NCBI RefSeq assembly: GCF_900120195.1
Contig: NZ_LT635539.1
Location: 1,535,257 to 1,599,256, forward strand
Reading direction: 5' to 3'
DNA length: 64,000 nucleotides
DNA from: Blautia sp. Marseille-P3087
GTDB lineage: Bacteria; Bacillota; Clostridia; Lachnospirales; Lachnospiraceae
The position numbers and the translations under genes were made by a program. The notes under the pieces are model-generated. The model was not told where the DNA came from. It worked only from the letters and a program-made list of their open reading frames with translations, and did no database searches. This document shows, piece after piece, positions 43,002 to 51,265 of this stretch; the first letter of the stretch is position 1, and each line of letters opens with the position of its first letter.

Positions 43002-43553
43002 TTATTCCTGATCAAGGGAACCTTTCTTTGCAATGGTCTTTGTGTATGCCAGAATCAGAAGTCCGCCTACAATCACACCTGTAACTGTGTTGGAAACTGC
43101 GGCAAATACACCCTGAGCAAATACCTTGTTTGCAGGCTCTGCATAAATAAGGATGTCAAGTACCGGAGCTACAACTACCCAGCCGATCACATGTGCGATC
43201 ACGTTGGAAACTACGAATACAGCAACTTTGCCTTTACCGAATTCGCCTTCCTGAACGTTCAGTTTCTTGGCAAACAGGCCGATAACCACACCAACGAATG
43301 CGGAAGTGATTACCCAGCTCCACCACGGGCTTCCGCCCCATGACAGGTCGATCAGTGCATGACCGATGAAGCCGATCAGACCACCTGCTACCGGGCCGTA
43401 CATTGCAGCCAGAAGTGCAAGTACTGCATACTGAAGGCTGATGTTTGTGTTCGGTACCGGGCTTGGTATTGCAACAAAACGTCCCAGTACAAAGAACAGT
43501 GCTGCGCCGATTCCGACGGCAACAACGGTTTTGATACTGCTGTTGTTTTTCAT
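43002..43553 (-). CDS. ECF transporter S component, UPF0397 family
   Basis: A 183-aa membrane protein with about five hydrophobic segments. The UPF0397 pattern is clear: SIKTVVAVGIGAALFFVLGRFVAIPSPVPNTNISLQYAVLALLAAMYGPVAGGLIGFIGHALIDLSWGGSPWWSWVI. Members are S components of unknown or varied vitamin specificity, sometimes labelled riboflavin-type without proof. ATG 43553 has GAGGAGG upstream; a start 13 codons earlier lacks one. Its own promoter and a short CTCCGGT/ACCGGAG leader hairpin precede it. Confidence 0.9.
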   Translation of the reverse strand: MKNNSSIKTVVAVGIGAALFFVLGRFVAIPSPVPNTNISLQYAVLALLAAMYGPVAGGLIGFIGHALIDLSWGGSPWWSWVITSAFVGVVIGLFAKKLNVQEGEFGKGKVAVFVVSNVIAHVIGWVVVAPVLDILIYAEPANKVFAQGVFAAVSNTVTGVIVGGLLILAYTKTIAKKGSLDQE

Positions 43554-43607
43554 GATTTTATCCTCCTCAAAAAGTACATGTTCTCCGGTCATACCGGAGA
43601 CAGTGAT

Positions 43608-43637
43608 AGTATAAGTCTTTTAAGCGGATTTTGTCAA
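43608..43637 (-). promoter_or_regulatory. Promoter of the UPF0397/ECF operon
   Basis: On the minus strand TTGACA (43632-43637), an 18-bp spacer and TATACT (43608-43613). It overlaps the last codons of the RNase H gene. A 7-bp leader hairpin (43583-43599) follows. Confidence 0.7.
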
Positions 43638-44302
43638 TGGATTCCAAGTGCTTCTTTTGCAAGTTCATCAACCATATCGTTGTATTTGTCGTTGGAATGA
43701 CCTTTGACCTTCCGAAATTCGATGTGTACCTTTTCTTTTGCCTTCTGATAAAAATCACGATATGCGATTGTCCCCGGTTTGTTGGCTTTCCAGTCCCCGT
43801 TACACCAGCTCGCGATTCCCTGATAATCATGATATATAATAATAGAAGGAATTCTGTGATCCAGTGCATACTGCATCGCGGCTTCGCTTCCTTTGATCTC
43901 ACCTGCTACATTTCGCATCTGTGCAAGCTCCGGGTCTGTCATCTTCTGAGAAAATTTTTCCTCTTTTCCGTCGATCAGAACAACCATTCCGTAAGAAAAT
44001 TCTTTCGTGCCAACATGGTAGCTTCCGTCAACGTAGATCTCAACCGCGTCTGAATTTGTTTTTTCCATTTGGACACTTCCGGTCGTCACCGTTTTTTCCA
44101 CACCAGCTTCATTTTCTCCGGCACCTTGTTCACATTTATCGCAGCCGCTGATTCCCAGATACTCCTTCGCCTCTGCTTCCGTTCCGAAGCTCTTGTATAT
44201 TGCTCCGGGATACCCCATCACCTGCTTCTTACATTCATCCCAGGTAAGGAACATCCCGGTCTTTCTGCCCTGTCTAACTGCATAAAATTTCTTTTTTGCC
44301 AT
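43634..44302 (-). CDS. rnhA: Ribonuclease H1 with N-terminal hybrid-binding domain
   Basis: Cuts RNA in RNA-DNA hybrids. The 222-aa protein has an N-terminal viroplasmin-like hybrid-binding domain (KKFYAVRQGRKTGMFLTWDECKKQVMGYPGAIYKSFGTEAEAKEYLG, residues 4-50), a cysteine/charged linker and an RNase H domain from about residue 85 with the catalytic acids in YVDGSY, KGSEAA and YHDYQG plus the final VDELAKEAL aspartate and the histidine in VKGHSND. ATG 44302 follows GGAGG; the longer frame upstream has no site. Confidence 0.94.
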   Translation of the reverse strand: MAKKKFYAVRQGRKTGMFLTWDECKKQVMGYPGAIYKSFGTEAEAKEYLGISGCDKCEQGAGENEAGVEKTVTTGSVQMEKTNSDAVEIYVDGSYHVGTKEFSYGMVVLIDGKEEKFSQKMTDPELAQMRNVAGEIKGSEAAMQYALDHRIPSIIIYHDYQGIASWCNGDWKANKPGTIAYRDFYQKAKEKVHIEFRKVKGHSNDKYNDMVDELAKEALGIH

Positions 44303-44316
44303 GCTGCCTCCGATAC

Positions 44317-44352
44317 AAAAGAAGACCACTCCGTCTCTGAAATGGTCCTCTC
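44317..44352 (-). terminator. Terminator after ridA
   Basis: On the minus strand GAGGACCATTT pairs with AGTGGTCTTC and is followed by TTTTG, 26 bp after the ridA stop and ahead of the RNase H gene. Confidence 0.65.
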
Positions 44353-44377
44353 TTCGTTACATTATTTAATATGAAAA

Positions 44378-44752
44378 TTATTCAGCAACTGCGATTGCTT
44401 CTACTTCACACAGAACGTTCTTCGGAAGCTGTTTAACAGCAACGCAGGAACGAGCAGGTTTGCTTGTGAAGTATTTTTCATAAACTGCGTTGAATGCTGC
44501 GAAATCAGCCATATCAGCAAGGAAACATGTTGTCTTTACAACGTTGTCAAATGTAAGGCCAGCTTCTTCGAGGATAGCGCCTACATTCTTGCAGGACTGC
44601 TCGGCCTGAGTTTCAATCTTGTCGCCTGCAACTTCGCCTGTTGCCGGATCAACCGGGATCTGTCCTGATGCAAATACAAAGTTTCCTACCATTTTAGCCT
44701 GAGAATATGGTCCGATTGCTGCCGGAGCCTTTTTAGTTTCAAGAGTTTTCAT
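44378..44752 (-). CDS. ridA: RidA family enamine/imine deaminase
   Basis: A 124-aa enzyme that hydrolyses reactive enamine/imine intermediates of PLP enzymes such as threonine dehydratase. Motifs: PAAIGPYSQAK, FASGQIPVDPATGE, the catalytic R101 (PARSCVAVKQLPKN) and E116 (CEVEAIAV). Full family length. ATG 44752 has GGAGG 8 bp upstream. It has its own promoter and is not part of the nitrogenase-like cluster immediately upstream. Confidence 0.95.
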   Translation of the reverse strand: MKTLETKKAPAAIGPYSQAKMVGNFVFASGQIPVDPATGEVAGDKIETQAEQSCKNVGAILEEAGLTFDNVVKTTCFLADMADFAAFNAVYEKYFTSKPARSCVAVKQLPKNVLCEVEAIAVAE

Positions 44753-44780
44753 GATTAATCCTCCATTTTTCATTTTTCTC

Positions 44781-44809
44781 ATCTTAGCACCGAACGAAAA
44801 ATGCGTCAA
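44781..44809 (-). promoter_or_regulatory. ridA promoter
   Basis: On the minus strand TTGACG, a 17-bp spacer and TAAGAT, about 30 bp before the ridA start. Confidence 0.6.
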
Positions 44810-44848
44810 TGCCAATCACGTTTTTCATGGTTTTTTCGTGATTTCACA

Positions 44849-44860
44849 GTTACTGTTCAC
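44849..44860 (+). repeat. Isolated end of the 142-bp palindromic repeat
   Basis: GTTACTGTTCAC, identical to the terminal 12 bp of the repeat at 57411, two bases outside the stop of the last nitrogenase-like gene. No other part of the repeat is present, so it may be a remnant. Confidence 0.45.
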
Positions 44861-44861
44861 A

Positions 44862-46076
44862 CTATATTTCTGACAGATATTTTCCTTCTTTTATATCGCG
44901 CAAAAAAATTCTTCCCGAGAAAGCAATATGCGGAAGTTCATAAAAACTGCTGCTCTTCGGACAGATTGGTCTGTACAGTGGATCCGCAATGATAATCCTT
45001 GCATCTTTTAAAAGTTCCTGTACTTCTTCCTCCCCTTTTGCGACGCGGTCATTCAGAGCGAGAAGTCCTGCATTTGTCTCCAGCGGACATATCACACGGA
45101 CAGCTTTATGGTATTTCTTTTCGATTGCAGCTGCCAGTGATCCCATCGTTACTGCCTCTCCGATCAGCGTGATTTCCTGTGGTTCGGACAGACGATTCTG
45201 AAGATATGGAATCTCCGGTTTGTCCTGACCGTCTGGTGCGGATTCTTCCTCAGATGATTTTTTCTTTTTATCTGTATTTTTCGTCACCTGTTCCAGCACC
45301 ATTACAAGATCTTCTGTAAAATCACCAACCGGTGTGCCGATAACATATGGTGTACCGAATTTTTCTTTTAATATTTTTGCAGTCTCCAGTCCCACAGATG
45401 ATACGACAAGATTGACTTCTGCTTCTGCCGCATGACTTAAGTTTTCCAGCGAATCTCCCATTGCCCAGGTCGATATTACCTGCCATCCGTGCTTTGCGAG
45501 ATTTTGTTTCATGCAGTCTGCGTTTTGCTGCGGGCCGAAGTCAAGAGGTGTAACTCCGAGAAGGTTGAGTGTATGAGGAATTGTAGTTATCGATGTTACA
45601 TCAGCATCCGCATTTTTTGTTTCCTTCAATGGCTGTACAAAACGTTCTGCGATTTTCGCAAAAGCAAGTCCCGCACCGTACGTATAATCATGCATCCCGT
45701 TTGTCGGGATTGCAAATGCCGGGATTCCTGTCTCTGTCTCAATTACCTGTGCCAGTGCAGGAAAATCCGTGCCATTCATAAACGGAATCGGCGAGCCTGC
45801 CAACGCAATAAATTTCGGATGCAGTTCTTTTGCCGTCTCCTCAATGTCACGGATAAATTTTGCATCGTTCCCCATCACAGCATCGATCTCAGTCAGTCCG
45901 GAAATGTAGATCAGGCTGTCCTGTTCGTACCAGCGGATCTCATCGTGGGTATTGTAAGTAGAATTACATCCGGACGGATCGTGCATGACTACCATGCCGC
46001 CAAGCTCGTAGAGTGCGGAACACACTCCGGAAACATCCGCTGTATAAACCGGTATGATTCGATATGACTGTCTCAT
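44862..46076 (-). CDS. Nitrogenase component 1-like protein, NifK-like subunit (set 2)
   Basis: A 404-aa member of the nitrogenase component 1 superfamily, shorter than true NifK (about 520). The N-terminal part carries cysteines placed like the P-cluster ligands: C19 (SGVCSALYELGG) and C37 (HDPSGCNSTY), followed by ISGLTEIDAVMGNDAKF, which resembles the NifK/BchB SALTE...VFGG region. A lysine/glutamate/serine-rich linker (about residues 265-300) splits the protein. The start overlaps the NifD-like gene by 4 bp (ATGA). It probably forms a complex with that subunit and receives electrons from the set 2 NifH-like protein. The substrate is unknown; it is not expected to fix nitrogen. Confidence 0.85.
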   Translation of the reverse strand: MRQSYRIIPVYTADVSGVCSALYELGGMVVMHDPSGCNSTYNTHDEIRWYEQDSLIYISGLTEIDAVMGNDAKFIRDIEETAKELHPKFIALAGSPIPFMNGTDFPALAQVIETETGIPAFAIPTNGMHDYTYGAGLAFAKIAERFVQPLKETKNADADVTSITTIPHTLNLLGVTPLDFGPQQNADCMKQNLAKHGWQVISTWAMGDSLENLSHAAEAEVNLVVSSVGLETAKILKEKFGTPYVIGTPVGDFTEDLVMVLEQVTKNTDKKKKSSEEESAPDGQDKPEIPYLQNRLSEPQEITLIGEAVTMGSLAAAIEKKYHKAVRVICPLETNAGLLALNDRVAKGEEEVQELLKDARIIIADPLYRPICPKSSSFYELPHIAFSGRIFLRDIKEGKYLSEI

Positions 46077-47476
46077 ATGCAGCTTTCACACCCCCATCCT
46101 TTACGTACGACCAGGTCCTCCGTATCTTTTTCTTCAAGAAACGCTTCTGTCATCATTTCCGCTGTCCTGCGGATTCCGTCAAATCCCCAGAGACCGCCGC
46201 CCTGCACCATATTGACAAAATTTCTGCTCCCCGTAAACCACGCTGCTTTCTGTCCAATGGCAAGGATTTTTCCCTCATTTTCTCTCGGGAGAACACGCAT
46301 CTTCGGATGAATCGTAGCGCGTAATTCGAGATTCGGACAGTTCACCTTCAGCCAGTCAAAAGCTTCTTTTTCCTCCGCACTGATACTGTCAAGATAGATC
46401 GTAGTCACGTTAAAATCATGTGTAAGAAGAAGTTTTGCCAGTCCGAGCGGTCTCGGATGATAAAGATAATCCAGAGCGACCGGGGTGTCGCCGATGATGG
46501 ATTTTGCGTGTTTAAGGGCATCTTCGCAAAGAACAATCTCCTGTTGGAAAAATACTTCAAGATCTTCAAAACTCATACTGTTTTCTGTATTCCGCAGGAT
46601 CGCTCCTTTGTCATTTTTTTCTACATTACTGACTGAATTTTTCACTGCCTCTGCAAATGTCCGAATCTCTTCTTTAATTTCTTCATAATCAAAACTTCCC
46701 GGCAGATACAGATGTGTACGCTGTAATCGTTCTGCCAGCATCTCTGCGCCGTACTTTGCCGGAGGATAGCAAGAAATCAACATTTTTCCACTGCCAAGTT
46801 CCTGATACTCTTCCCAGTTTGTACAGGCCGTAAGTTCTTTTAATGTATATCCGCCGGATCTCAGCAGACGTTTGATATCGCAGGTTTCATCCAGTGCAAA
46901 ATCATCTCCGACAAGGGTGACGACTTTTTCATCCGATGACCTTTTTTCCAGCGGATCATATAATGCTTTTCGCAGTTTCTGATCCGGTGTCAGCCCATGT
47001 TTCTGCATGATCGGGTCCATAAAACAACGTACAAATATAATCTCCGGAAAACGGTTTTCCAGTTCTTCGTATACCCTGTCCAGATCACATCCGAGAAAAT
47101 GATGGAGACAGACTGTAAAAAGTAATACCACTTTCGGTTTTTTTTCTGTTTTATTTAAAACATCAGTCACGCCCTCAATCGTGACATCTTCGAGGTTTCC
47201 GTTCAGAAGATTTTCTTCTTCTACAATTACAAAAGAAAAACGGTCTGCTGCGTTCATTTCCGCCGCTGTAAGCACAACTCCGCGCATACAGTTGTCTGCA
47301 CAGACATAGATCTGTATGGCCTCGGGCATCAGCATCCCGGTGTGTACGATATTCCAGTTACCATGTACCGGAGAATTAAATTCCAGACCAGGCGGAAACG
47401 GCACAGGAAATTCAGCCTCACCAATCGTCGTGACTGCACCTTCCGGATTTATTTCTCCGCCAACTCGTTTCAACAT
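46073..47476 (-). CDS. Nitrogenase component 1-like protein, NifD-like subunit (set 2)
   Basis: 467 aa, nitrogenase component 1 superfamily. Candidate cluster ligands are C59 and C63 (IYVCADNCMRGVV), C123 (LLFTVCLHHFLGCDLDRV, comparable to the NifD C154 region) and C130. The C-terminal half has the NifD-like MVQGGGLWGFDGIRRTAEM stretch, but the FeMo-cofactor histidine of NifD (MHSWDYSGPYHGFDG) has no counterpart. The last residues are GWGCESCI, an unusual CxxC at the very end. It overlaps the NifH-like gene by 7 bp. Function unknown; distinct in sequence from the set 1 NifD-like protein. Confidence 0.85.
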   Translation of the reverse strand: MLKRVGGEINPEGAVTTIGEAEFPVPFPPGLEFNSPVHGNWNIVHTGMLMPEAIQIYVCADNCMRGVVLTAAEMNAADRFSFVIVEEENLLNGNLEDVTIEGVTDVLNKTEKKPKVVLLFTVCLHHFLGCDLDRVYEELENRFPEIIFVRCFMDPIMQKHGLTPDQKLRKALYDPLEKRSSDEKVVTLVGDDFALDETCDIKRLLRSGGYTLKELTACTNWEEYQELGSGKMLISCYPPAKYGAEMLAERLQRTHLYLPGSFDYEEIKEEIRTFAEAVKNSVSNVEKNDKGAILRNTENSMSFEDLEVFFQQEIVLCEDALKHAKSIIGDTPVALDYLYHPRPLGLAKLLLTHDFNVTTIYLDSISAEEKEAFDWLKVNCPNLELRATIHPKMRVLPRENEGKILAIGQKAAWFTGSRNFVNMVQGGGLWGFDGIRRTAEMMTEAFLEEKDTEDLVVRKGWGCESCI

Positions 47477-48237
47477 AGCCCGTCCTCCCTGCAGATTTTC
47501 AGAATATTTTCTGTCAGTGTACGGTACTCCTCTGCCATCTCACTGTCCGGATAGCATTCCATCAGGGTTTTTCCCTGCTCTTCCGCATCCGTGACCAGTT
47601 CGCTTCTGTTAAGTTTTCCGACAACAGTTGTCTCAAAATCATCTGCCAGTTCCTGCACTTTTTCTTCTTCCCGTTTGACATTCCGCCGGTTCAGAATAAT
47701 GCCGCCAAGAGATGCATAGCCGCGATTTTTGAAATTCTGCACCGCCATGGCGATGTTTGCTCCGGCATGAATCGCCATATTTTCTCCGGAAGTGATGATA
47801 AAGACTTTGTCTGCATAGCCTTTTCGCATCGGCATGGAAAAACCGCCACAGACAACATCACCAAGAACATCATAGAGGACAATATCCGGTTTATAGATCT
47901 CGTAAGCGCCTGTTTCTTTCAGTTTTTCGAGAGCTGTGATGATACCTCGTCCTGCACAGCCAAGTCCCGGTGTCGGGCCGCCTGCTTCCACGCAGATCAC
48001 TCCCTGATACCCGGTTGTGGTCATGTCTTCTAATTTCAAGTCCTGTTTTTTTTCATTGTACAGATCAAGTACAGTGTGCATTTCTCTGCCATGACGCAGC
48101 TGAATCGTAGAATCTGCCTTTGGATCGCACCCGATCTGCATTACGGCGAGACCTTTTTCGGCAAGGGCTGCTGCCACGTTGGAAACAGTGGTAGATTTGC
48201 CGATTCCGCCTTTTCCGTATACTGCAATTTTAATCAT
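47470..48237 (-). CDS. NifH-like ATPase/reductase (set 2)
   Basis: A 255-aa homologue of nitrogenase iron protein. P-loop GKGGIGKST (residues 8-16), the switch I region DPKADST, and the two cysteines that hold the shared 4Fe-4S cluster of the dimer, C94 ([13 protein letters not shown]) and C130 ([10 protein letters not shown]), are all present, so ATP-driven electron donation to the adjacent component 1-like pair is expected. It is somewhat shorter than true NifH (about 290). It overlaps the regulator gene before it by 8 bp and the NifD-like gene after it by 7 bp. Confidence 0.93.
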   Translation of the reverse strand: MIKIAVYGKGGIGKSTTVSNVAAALAEKGLAVMQIGCDPKADSTIQLRHGREMHTVLDLYNEKKQDLKLEDMTTTGYQGVICVEAGGPTPGLGCAGRGIITALEKLKETGAYEIYKPDIVLYDVLGDVVCGGFSMPMRKGYADKVFIITSGENMAIHAGANIAMAVQNFKNRGYASLGGIILNRRNVKREEEKVQELADDFETTVVGKLNRSELVTDAEEQGKTLMECYPDSEMAEEYRTLTENILKICREDGLC

Positions 48238-48502
48238 GTTTTTCCTCCGTATGTGTGATCACATTGGAATATGCGGTCTTGGTGGATACGCCTTTCAGAC
48301 GTCCGATTTTTCCGGAAAGAGCACTGATGATATCCTGTGAGGCATCAATGGCGATGCTGATGATGCTGATTCCTTTTTCGCGGTACGGGATGCCCATGCG
48401 GCCAATGATGTGGTCGCGGGCATCGTAAAGAAGCTGGTTGAGGGTTTCGATGGAATCACTGTTCTCTACGATAATGGAGATTACTGCAACTCGTGTATCC
48501 AT
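48230..48502 (-). CDS. TM1266-like 'iron-only hydrogenase system regulator'
   Basis: A 90-aa protein with an ACT-like/NikR C-terminal-like ferredoxin fold: TRVAVISIIVENSDSIETLNQLLYDARDHIIGRMGIPYREKGISIISIAIDASQDIISALSGKIGRLKGVSTKTAYS. This matches the small family found beside [FeFe]-hydrogenase maturation genes, where it is presumed to be regulatory although it has no DNA-binding domain. Here it heads an operon of nitrogenase-like genes, with AAGGAGAG before ATG 48502 and an 8-bp overlap with the NifH-like gene. Its presence hints at a link with hydrogen or iron-sulfur metabolism. Confidence 0.85.
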   Translation of the reverse strand: MDTRVAVISIIVENSDSIETLNQLLYDARDHIIGRMGIPYREKGISIISIAIDASQDIISALSGKIGRLKGVSTKTAYSNVITHTEEKHD

Positions 48503-48541
48503 ATGTTATCTCTCCTTAAAATTTATATCTTGTATGTCTTC

Positions 48542-48720
48542 ACGCCCGGACAGGACAGTCTTCCTGACACACTGCAATTTCTGTTCGTCCCGTGCGCCTG
48601 TTTGCTGTCATTCGCACAAACTCGGCTGCGCCTCAGACAGTGTGCTCGGTGACAGCAGCTGGCACGGTCCTCTTGACGAAATTTCCGTTTGCCGTCAGTC
48701 AAACTGTCCTGTCCGGGCGT
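48542..48720. repeat. Long palindromic element, copy C
   Basis: A 179-bp imperfect palindrome with perfect 18-bp ends (ACGCCCGGACAGGACAGT at 48542-48559, complement at 48703-48720) and arms that pair most of the way to the centre (for example GCTGTCA/TGACAGC). The loop core 48617-48642 begins CAAACTCGG and ends CAGACAGTG, closely related to the cores of elements A and B. No T tract follows, so it is not a simple terminator. It lies directly upstream of the TM1266-like gene. Confidence 0.8.
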
Positions 48721-48873
48721 TTCGAAGTCTGTTTAAATTTGATAGAATATAACAATTCAGCAGGTATTTTGCCTCACAACTATGAGAGTACTGAACAGTC
48801 ACGAGAGAATACTTGAACTGACAGTTCTGCTTCTGTTGATAGATTTTTATCTGCCGCAAACATATATTTCACG

Positions 48874-49073
48874 ATATAGCGCCCTGAACAGAAAAACAGG
48901 ATTCTCCTGACGGTAAACGGAGATTTCGTCGTGAATTACGTGTTAGCTGCTGTCACCGAACGCACTGTTTGAGGCACAGCCGAGTTCGCGTGAATGGCAG
49001 CAAATAAGCGCACGTAATGAACAGAAATCGCAGTGTGTCAGGGAGCCTGTTTTCTGTCTCAGGGCAGATATTC
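48874..49073. repeat. Long palindromic element, copy D (inverted relative to C)
   Basis: About 190-200 bp, homologous to C in opposite orientation. The ends are imperfect 20-bp inverted repeats (GCCCTGAACAG... at 48881-48900 and its partner at 49046-49065). The core 48963-48988 reads, on the minus strand, CGAACTCGGCTGTGCCTCA then AACAGTG. It ends about 25 bp from the hypE stop. Between C and D (48721-48873) I see no gene or clear signal. Confidence 0.78.
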
Positions 49074-49098
49074 TATAAATATATCTTTTTCCCCTAAC

Positions 49099-50115
49099 TC
49101 AACAAATTCTCGGTAACAGTTCTCCTCCCGGCTGTGGGAGCAGTGCCTGAGTTCCAATTTCAGTAGTCATGACTACTTTGCCCGGCAAATCGGCAGTGAC
49201 TTCACCGATAATAGCAGCATCTTTGGAGTACGGACACTGGCGGAGTGCTTCGACGATTTTTTCTGCTTCAGCTTTTGGTGCCATGATCACCATACGGCCT
49301 TCGCAGGCAAGATAAAGCGGTTCCAGTCCGAGCATTCCACAGACACCTTTTACCTCCGGTGCTACAGGTACAGCCGCTGCATCCAGTCGGATTCCGACAT
49401 TGCTCTGTCCTGCAATCTCATAAAGAACCGTGCCGACCCCGCCACGTGTCGCATCACGAATCACATGCAGATCATGTGTCGTATTCATTACCGCTTCAAC
49501 TGTCTTCCAGAGTGGTGCACAGTCACTTGTTACATCCGCTTCGATACCGAAATCCTCTCTTGCAAGAAGAATCGTGCATCCATGTCTTCCCACATCGCCG
49601 GTTACGATAATCGCGTCTCCCGGCTGTGCAAGCGTTCCGCCTACTTTCACACCATCTTCAATCTGCCCCATTCCGGTCGTTGTAATAAATACACCGTCCA
49701 CCTGTCCTTTACCTGCAACCTTTGTGTCGCCGGATACGATATGTACACCAGCCTCTGAGGCTGTTTTTTCCATGGCAGCTGCAATTTCTTCCAGTTTTTC
49801 CATTGGAAAGCCCTCTTCAATAACAAATGCGCAGGTCAGATACAATGGTTTTGCCCCCATACATGCGAGGTCATTTACTGTTCCGCAGACAGAAAGTTTG
49901 CCGATGTTTCCACCCGGAAAAAATGCCGGTGAAACAATAAATCCATCTGTAGAAACAGCCATTTTCCCAGCCGGAGGTATCAAAACCGCCGCATCATCTG
50001 CAGTCAGATCCGGATTCGCAAAATGCGCTGCAAAAATCTTGTCGATCAGTTCGGAGGTCTGACGGCCACCGGCTCCATGTGCCATCGTTACTGTTTTATC
50101 TTTTAAACTGCTCAT
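49099..50115 (-). CDS. hypE: Hydrogenase maturation protein HypE
   Basis: Dehydrates the S-carboxamide on its C-terminal cysteine to a thiocyanate, which supplies CN- for the Fe(CN)2CO group. The 338-aa protein has the PurM-like ATPase fold (VTMAHGAGGRQTSELI, DDAAVLIPPAGKMAVSTDGF, IRDATRGGVGTVLYEIA) and ends exactly in the functional LPRIC tail, so it should be active. ATG 50115 is chosen as the start at the MxxLKDKxVTMAHGAGG boundary; a longer open frame upstream runs into hypD. It is the last gene of the hyp block, 97 bp after hypD. Confidence 0.96.
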   Translation of the reverse strand: MSSLKDKTVTMAHGAGGRQTSELIDKIFAAHFANPDLTADDAAVLIPPAGKMAVSTDGFIVSPAFFPGGNIGKLSVCGTVNDLACMGAKPLYLTCAFVIEEGFPMEKLEEIAAAMEKTASEAGVHIVSGDTKVAGKGQVDGVFITTTGMGQIEDGVKVGGTLAQPGDAIIVTGDVGRHGCTILLAREDFGIEADVTSDCAPLWKTVEAVMNTTHDLHVIRDATRGGVGTVLYEIAGQSNVGIRLDAAAVPVAPEVKGVCGMLGLEPLYLACEGRMVIMAPKAEAEKIVEALRQCPYSKDAAIIGEVTADLPGKVVMTTEIGTQALLPQPGGELLPRIC

Positions 50116-50212
50116 AGGATTATCCTCTTTTCTTGTAATATTGTCATATCTGCAGAGTGCTTCATTACTTCGTAATTCCCGCAATCTTACAAACATTCGG
50201 AATCCGCTGATA

Positions 50213-51265
50213 TTATTTATTATCACCATATGCGTAATACGCTGCGCATGCACCTTCATTTGAAACCATGCATGCACCTACCGGATGCTGCGGGGCACAG
50301 ACCTTGCCGAATACTTTGCAGTCCGAAGGTTTACATTTTCCCTGCAGGACATCTCCACACCGACAGGCCGGATTTGCCTTGCCCTGAATCGGTGGAATAT
50401 CATATTTCTTTCTCGCGTCAAATGCACTCCACTCTTTTTTCAGACGAACACCGGATTCTGGAATCACTCCCAGTCCTCGCCATTCGCTGTCACAGGCTTC
50501 AGTCATTTCGTCGGTAAGCTGCTGTGCCTCCCGACTTCCTTCTGCTTTTACCACTCTCGGATAACAGTTTACAAAAAACGGTTTTCCCTCCTGAAATTTC
50601 ACCAGTGCAACCGCCAGCGCAGTAAGAAGTTCCTTAGCTGTAAATCCGGCAACTACACCGCTGACACCTTCTTCTGTCAGTTTCTCACAGAGCTTCGTCC
50701 CTGTGATTGCATTCACATGTCCCGGATAAAGGAAGATATCCGCACTTCCTTTTAATGCTTCATATGCCTGTGGCATGGTCTTGTTTGCCATCAATAGTGA
50801 ATAGTTCATAAGACCGTCTTTCTTCGCCTTTTTTACAGAAAGACACTCTGCCGGAGTGGTTGTTTCAAAGCCCACCGAAAGAAAAACCACCTGCTCCCCC
50901 GGATGTTCTGACGCATATTTTTCTGCGTCTGCCGGAGAATATACGATACGGATTTTTGCTCCTTTTTCCCTTGCTCCCGCAAGGCTCATCTTCGTTCCCG
51001 GTACACGCACCAGATCGCCAAACGTACAGATCGTTACGCCTTTTTCCAGTGCAAGCCAGATTGCTTCATCAATAAATCCGACCGGTGTTACACAGACGGG
51101 ACATCCCGGTCCGGAGATCAGTTCGACCTGCGGTGGCAGAAGTTTACGGATTCCAAGTCGGAAAATTTCGTGTGTATGTGTCCCGCACACTTCCATGATC
51201 CGTACTTTCGGGCCATCATAATTTTCTATGATCTCCCGCGCTGTTTTCTTTTTTTCTTCTTCCAT
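50213..51265 (-). CDS. hypD: Hydrogenase maturation protein HypD
   Basis: An iron-sulfur protein that with HypC holds the iron on which the CN and CO ligands are assembled. The 350-aa protein shows all hallmark motifs: EVCGTHTHEIFR, ISGPGCPVCVTP, and the C-terminal cysteine array CRCGDVLQGKCKPSDC, VFGKVCAPQHPVGACMVSNEGACAAYY. Nothing essential seems to be lost. The start overlaps the hypC stop by one base (TAATG). Confidence 0.97.
   Translation of the reverse strand: MEEEKKKTAREIIENYDGPKVRIMEVCGTHTHEIFRLGIRKLLPPQVELISGPGCPVCVTPVGFIDEAIWLALEKGVTICTFGDLVRVPGTKMSLAGAREKGAKIRIVYSPADAEKYASEHPGEQVVFLSVGFETTTPAECLSVKKAKKDGLMNYSLLMANKTMPQAYEALKGSADIFLYPGHVNAITGTKLCEKLTEEGVSGVVAGFTAKELLTALAVALVKFQEGKPFFVNCYPRVVKAEGSREAQQLTDEMTEACDSEWRGLGVIPESGVRLKKEWSAFDARKKYDIPPIQGKANPACRCGDVLQGKCKPSDCKVFGKVCAPQHPVGACMVSNEGACAAYYAYGDNK

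Noticed and set aside
48542-48720. Simple terminator for the hyp operon
   Set aside because: The palindrome is not followed by a T tract on either strand, and it pairs over nearly 180 bp, unlike ordinary intrinsic terminators.
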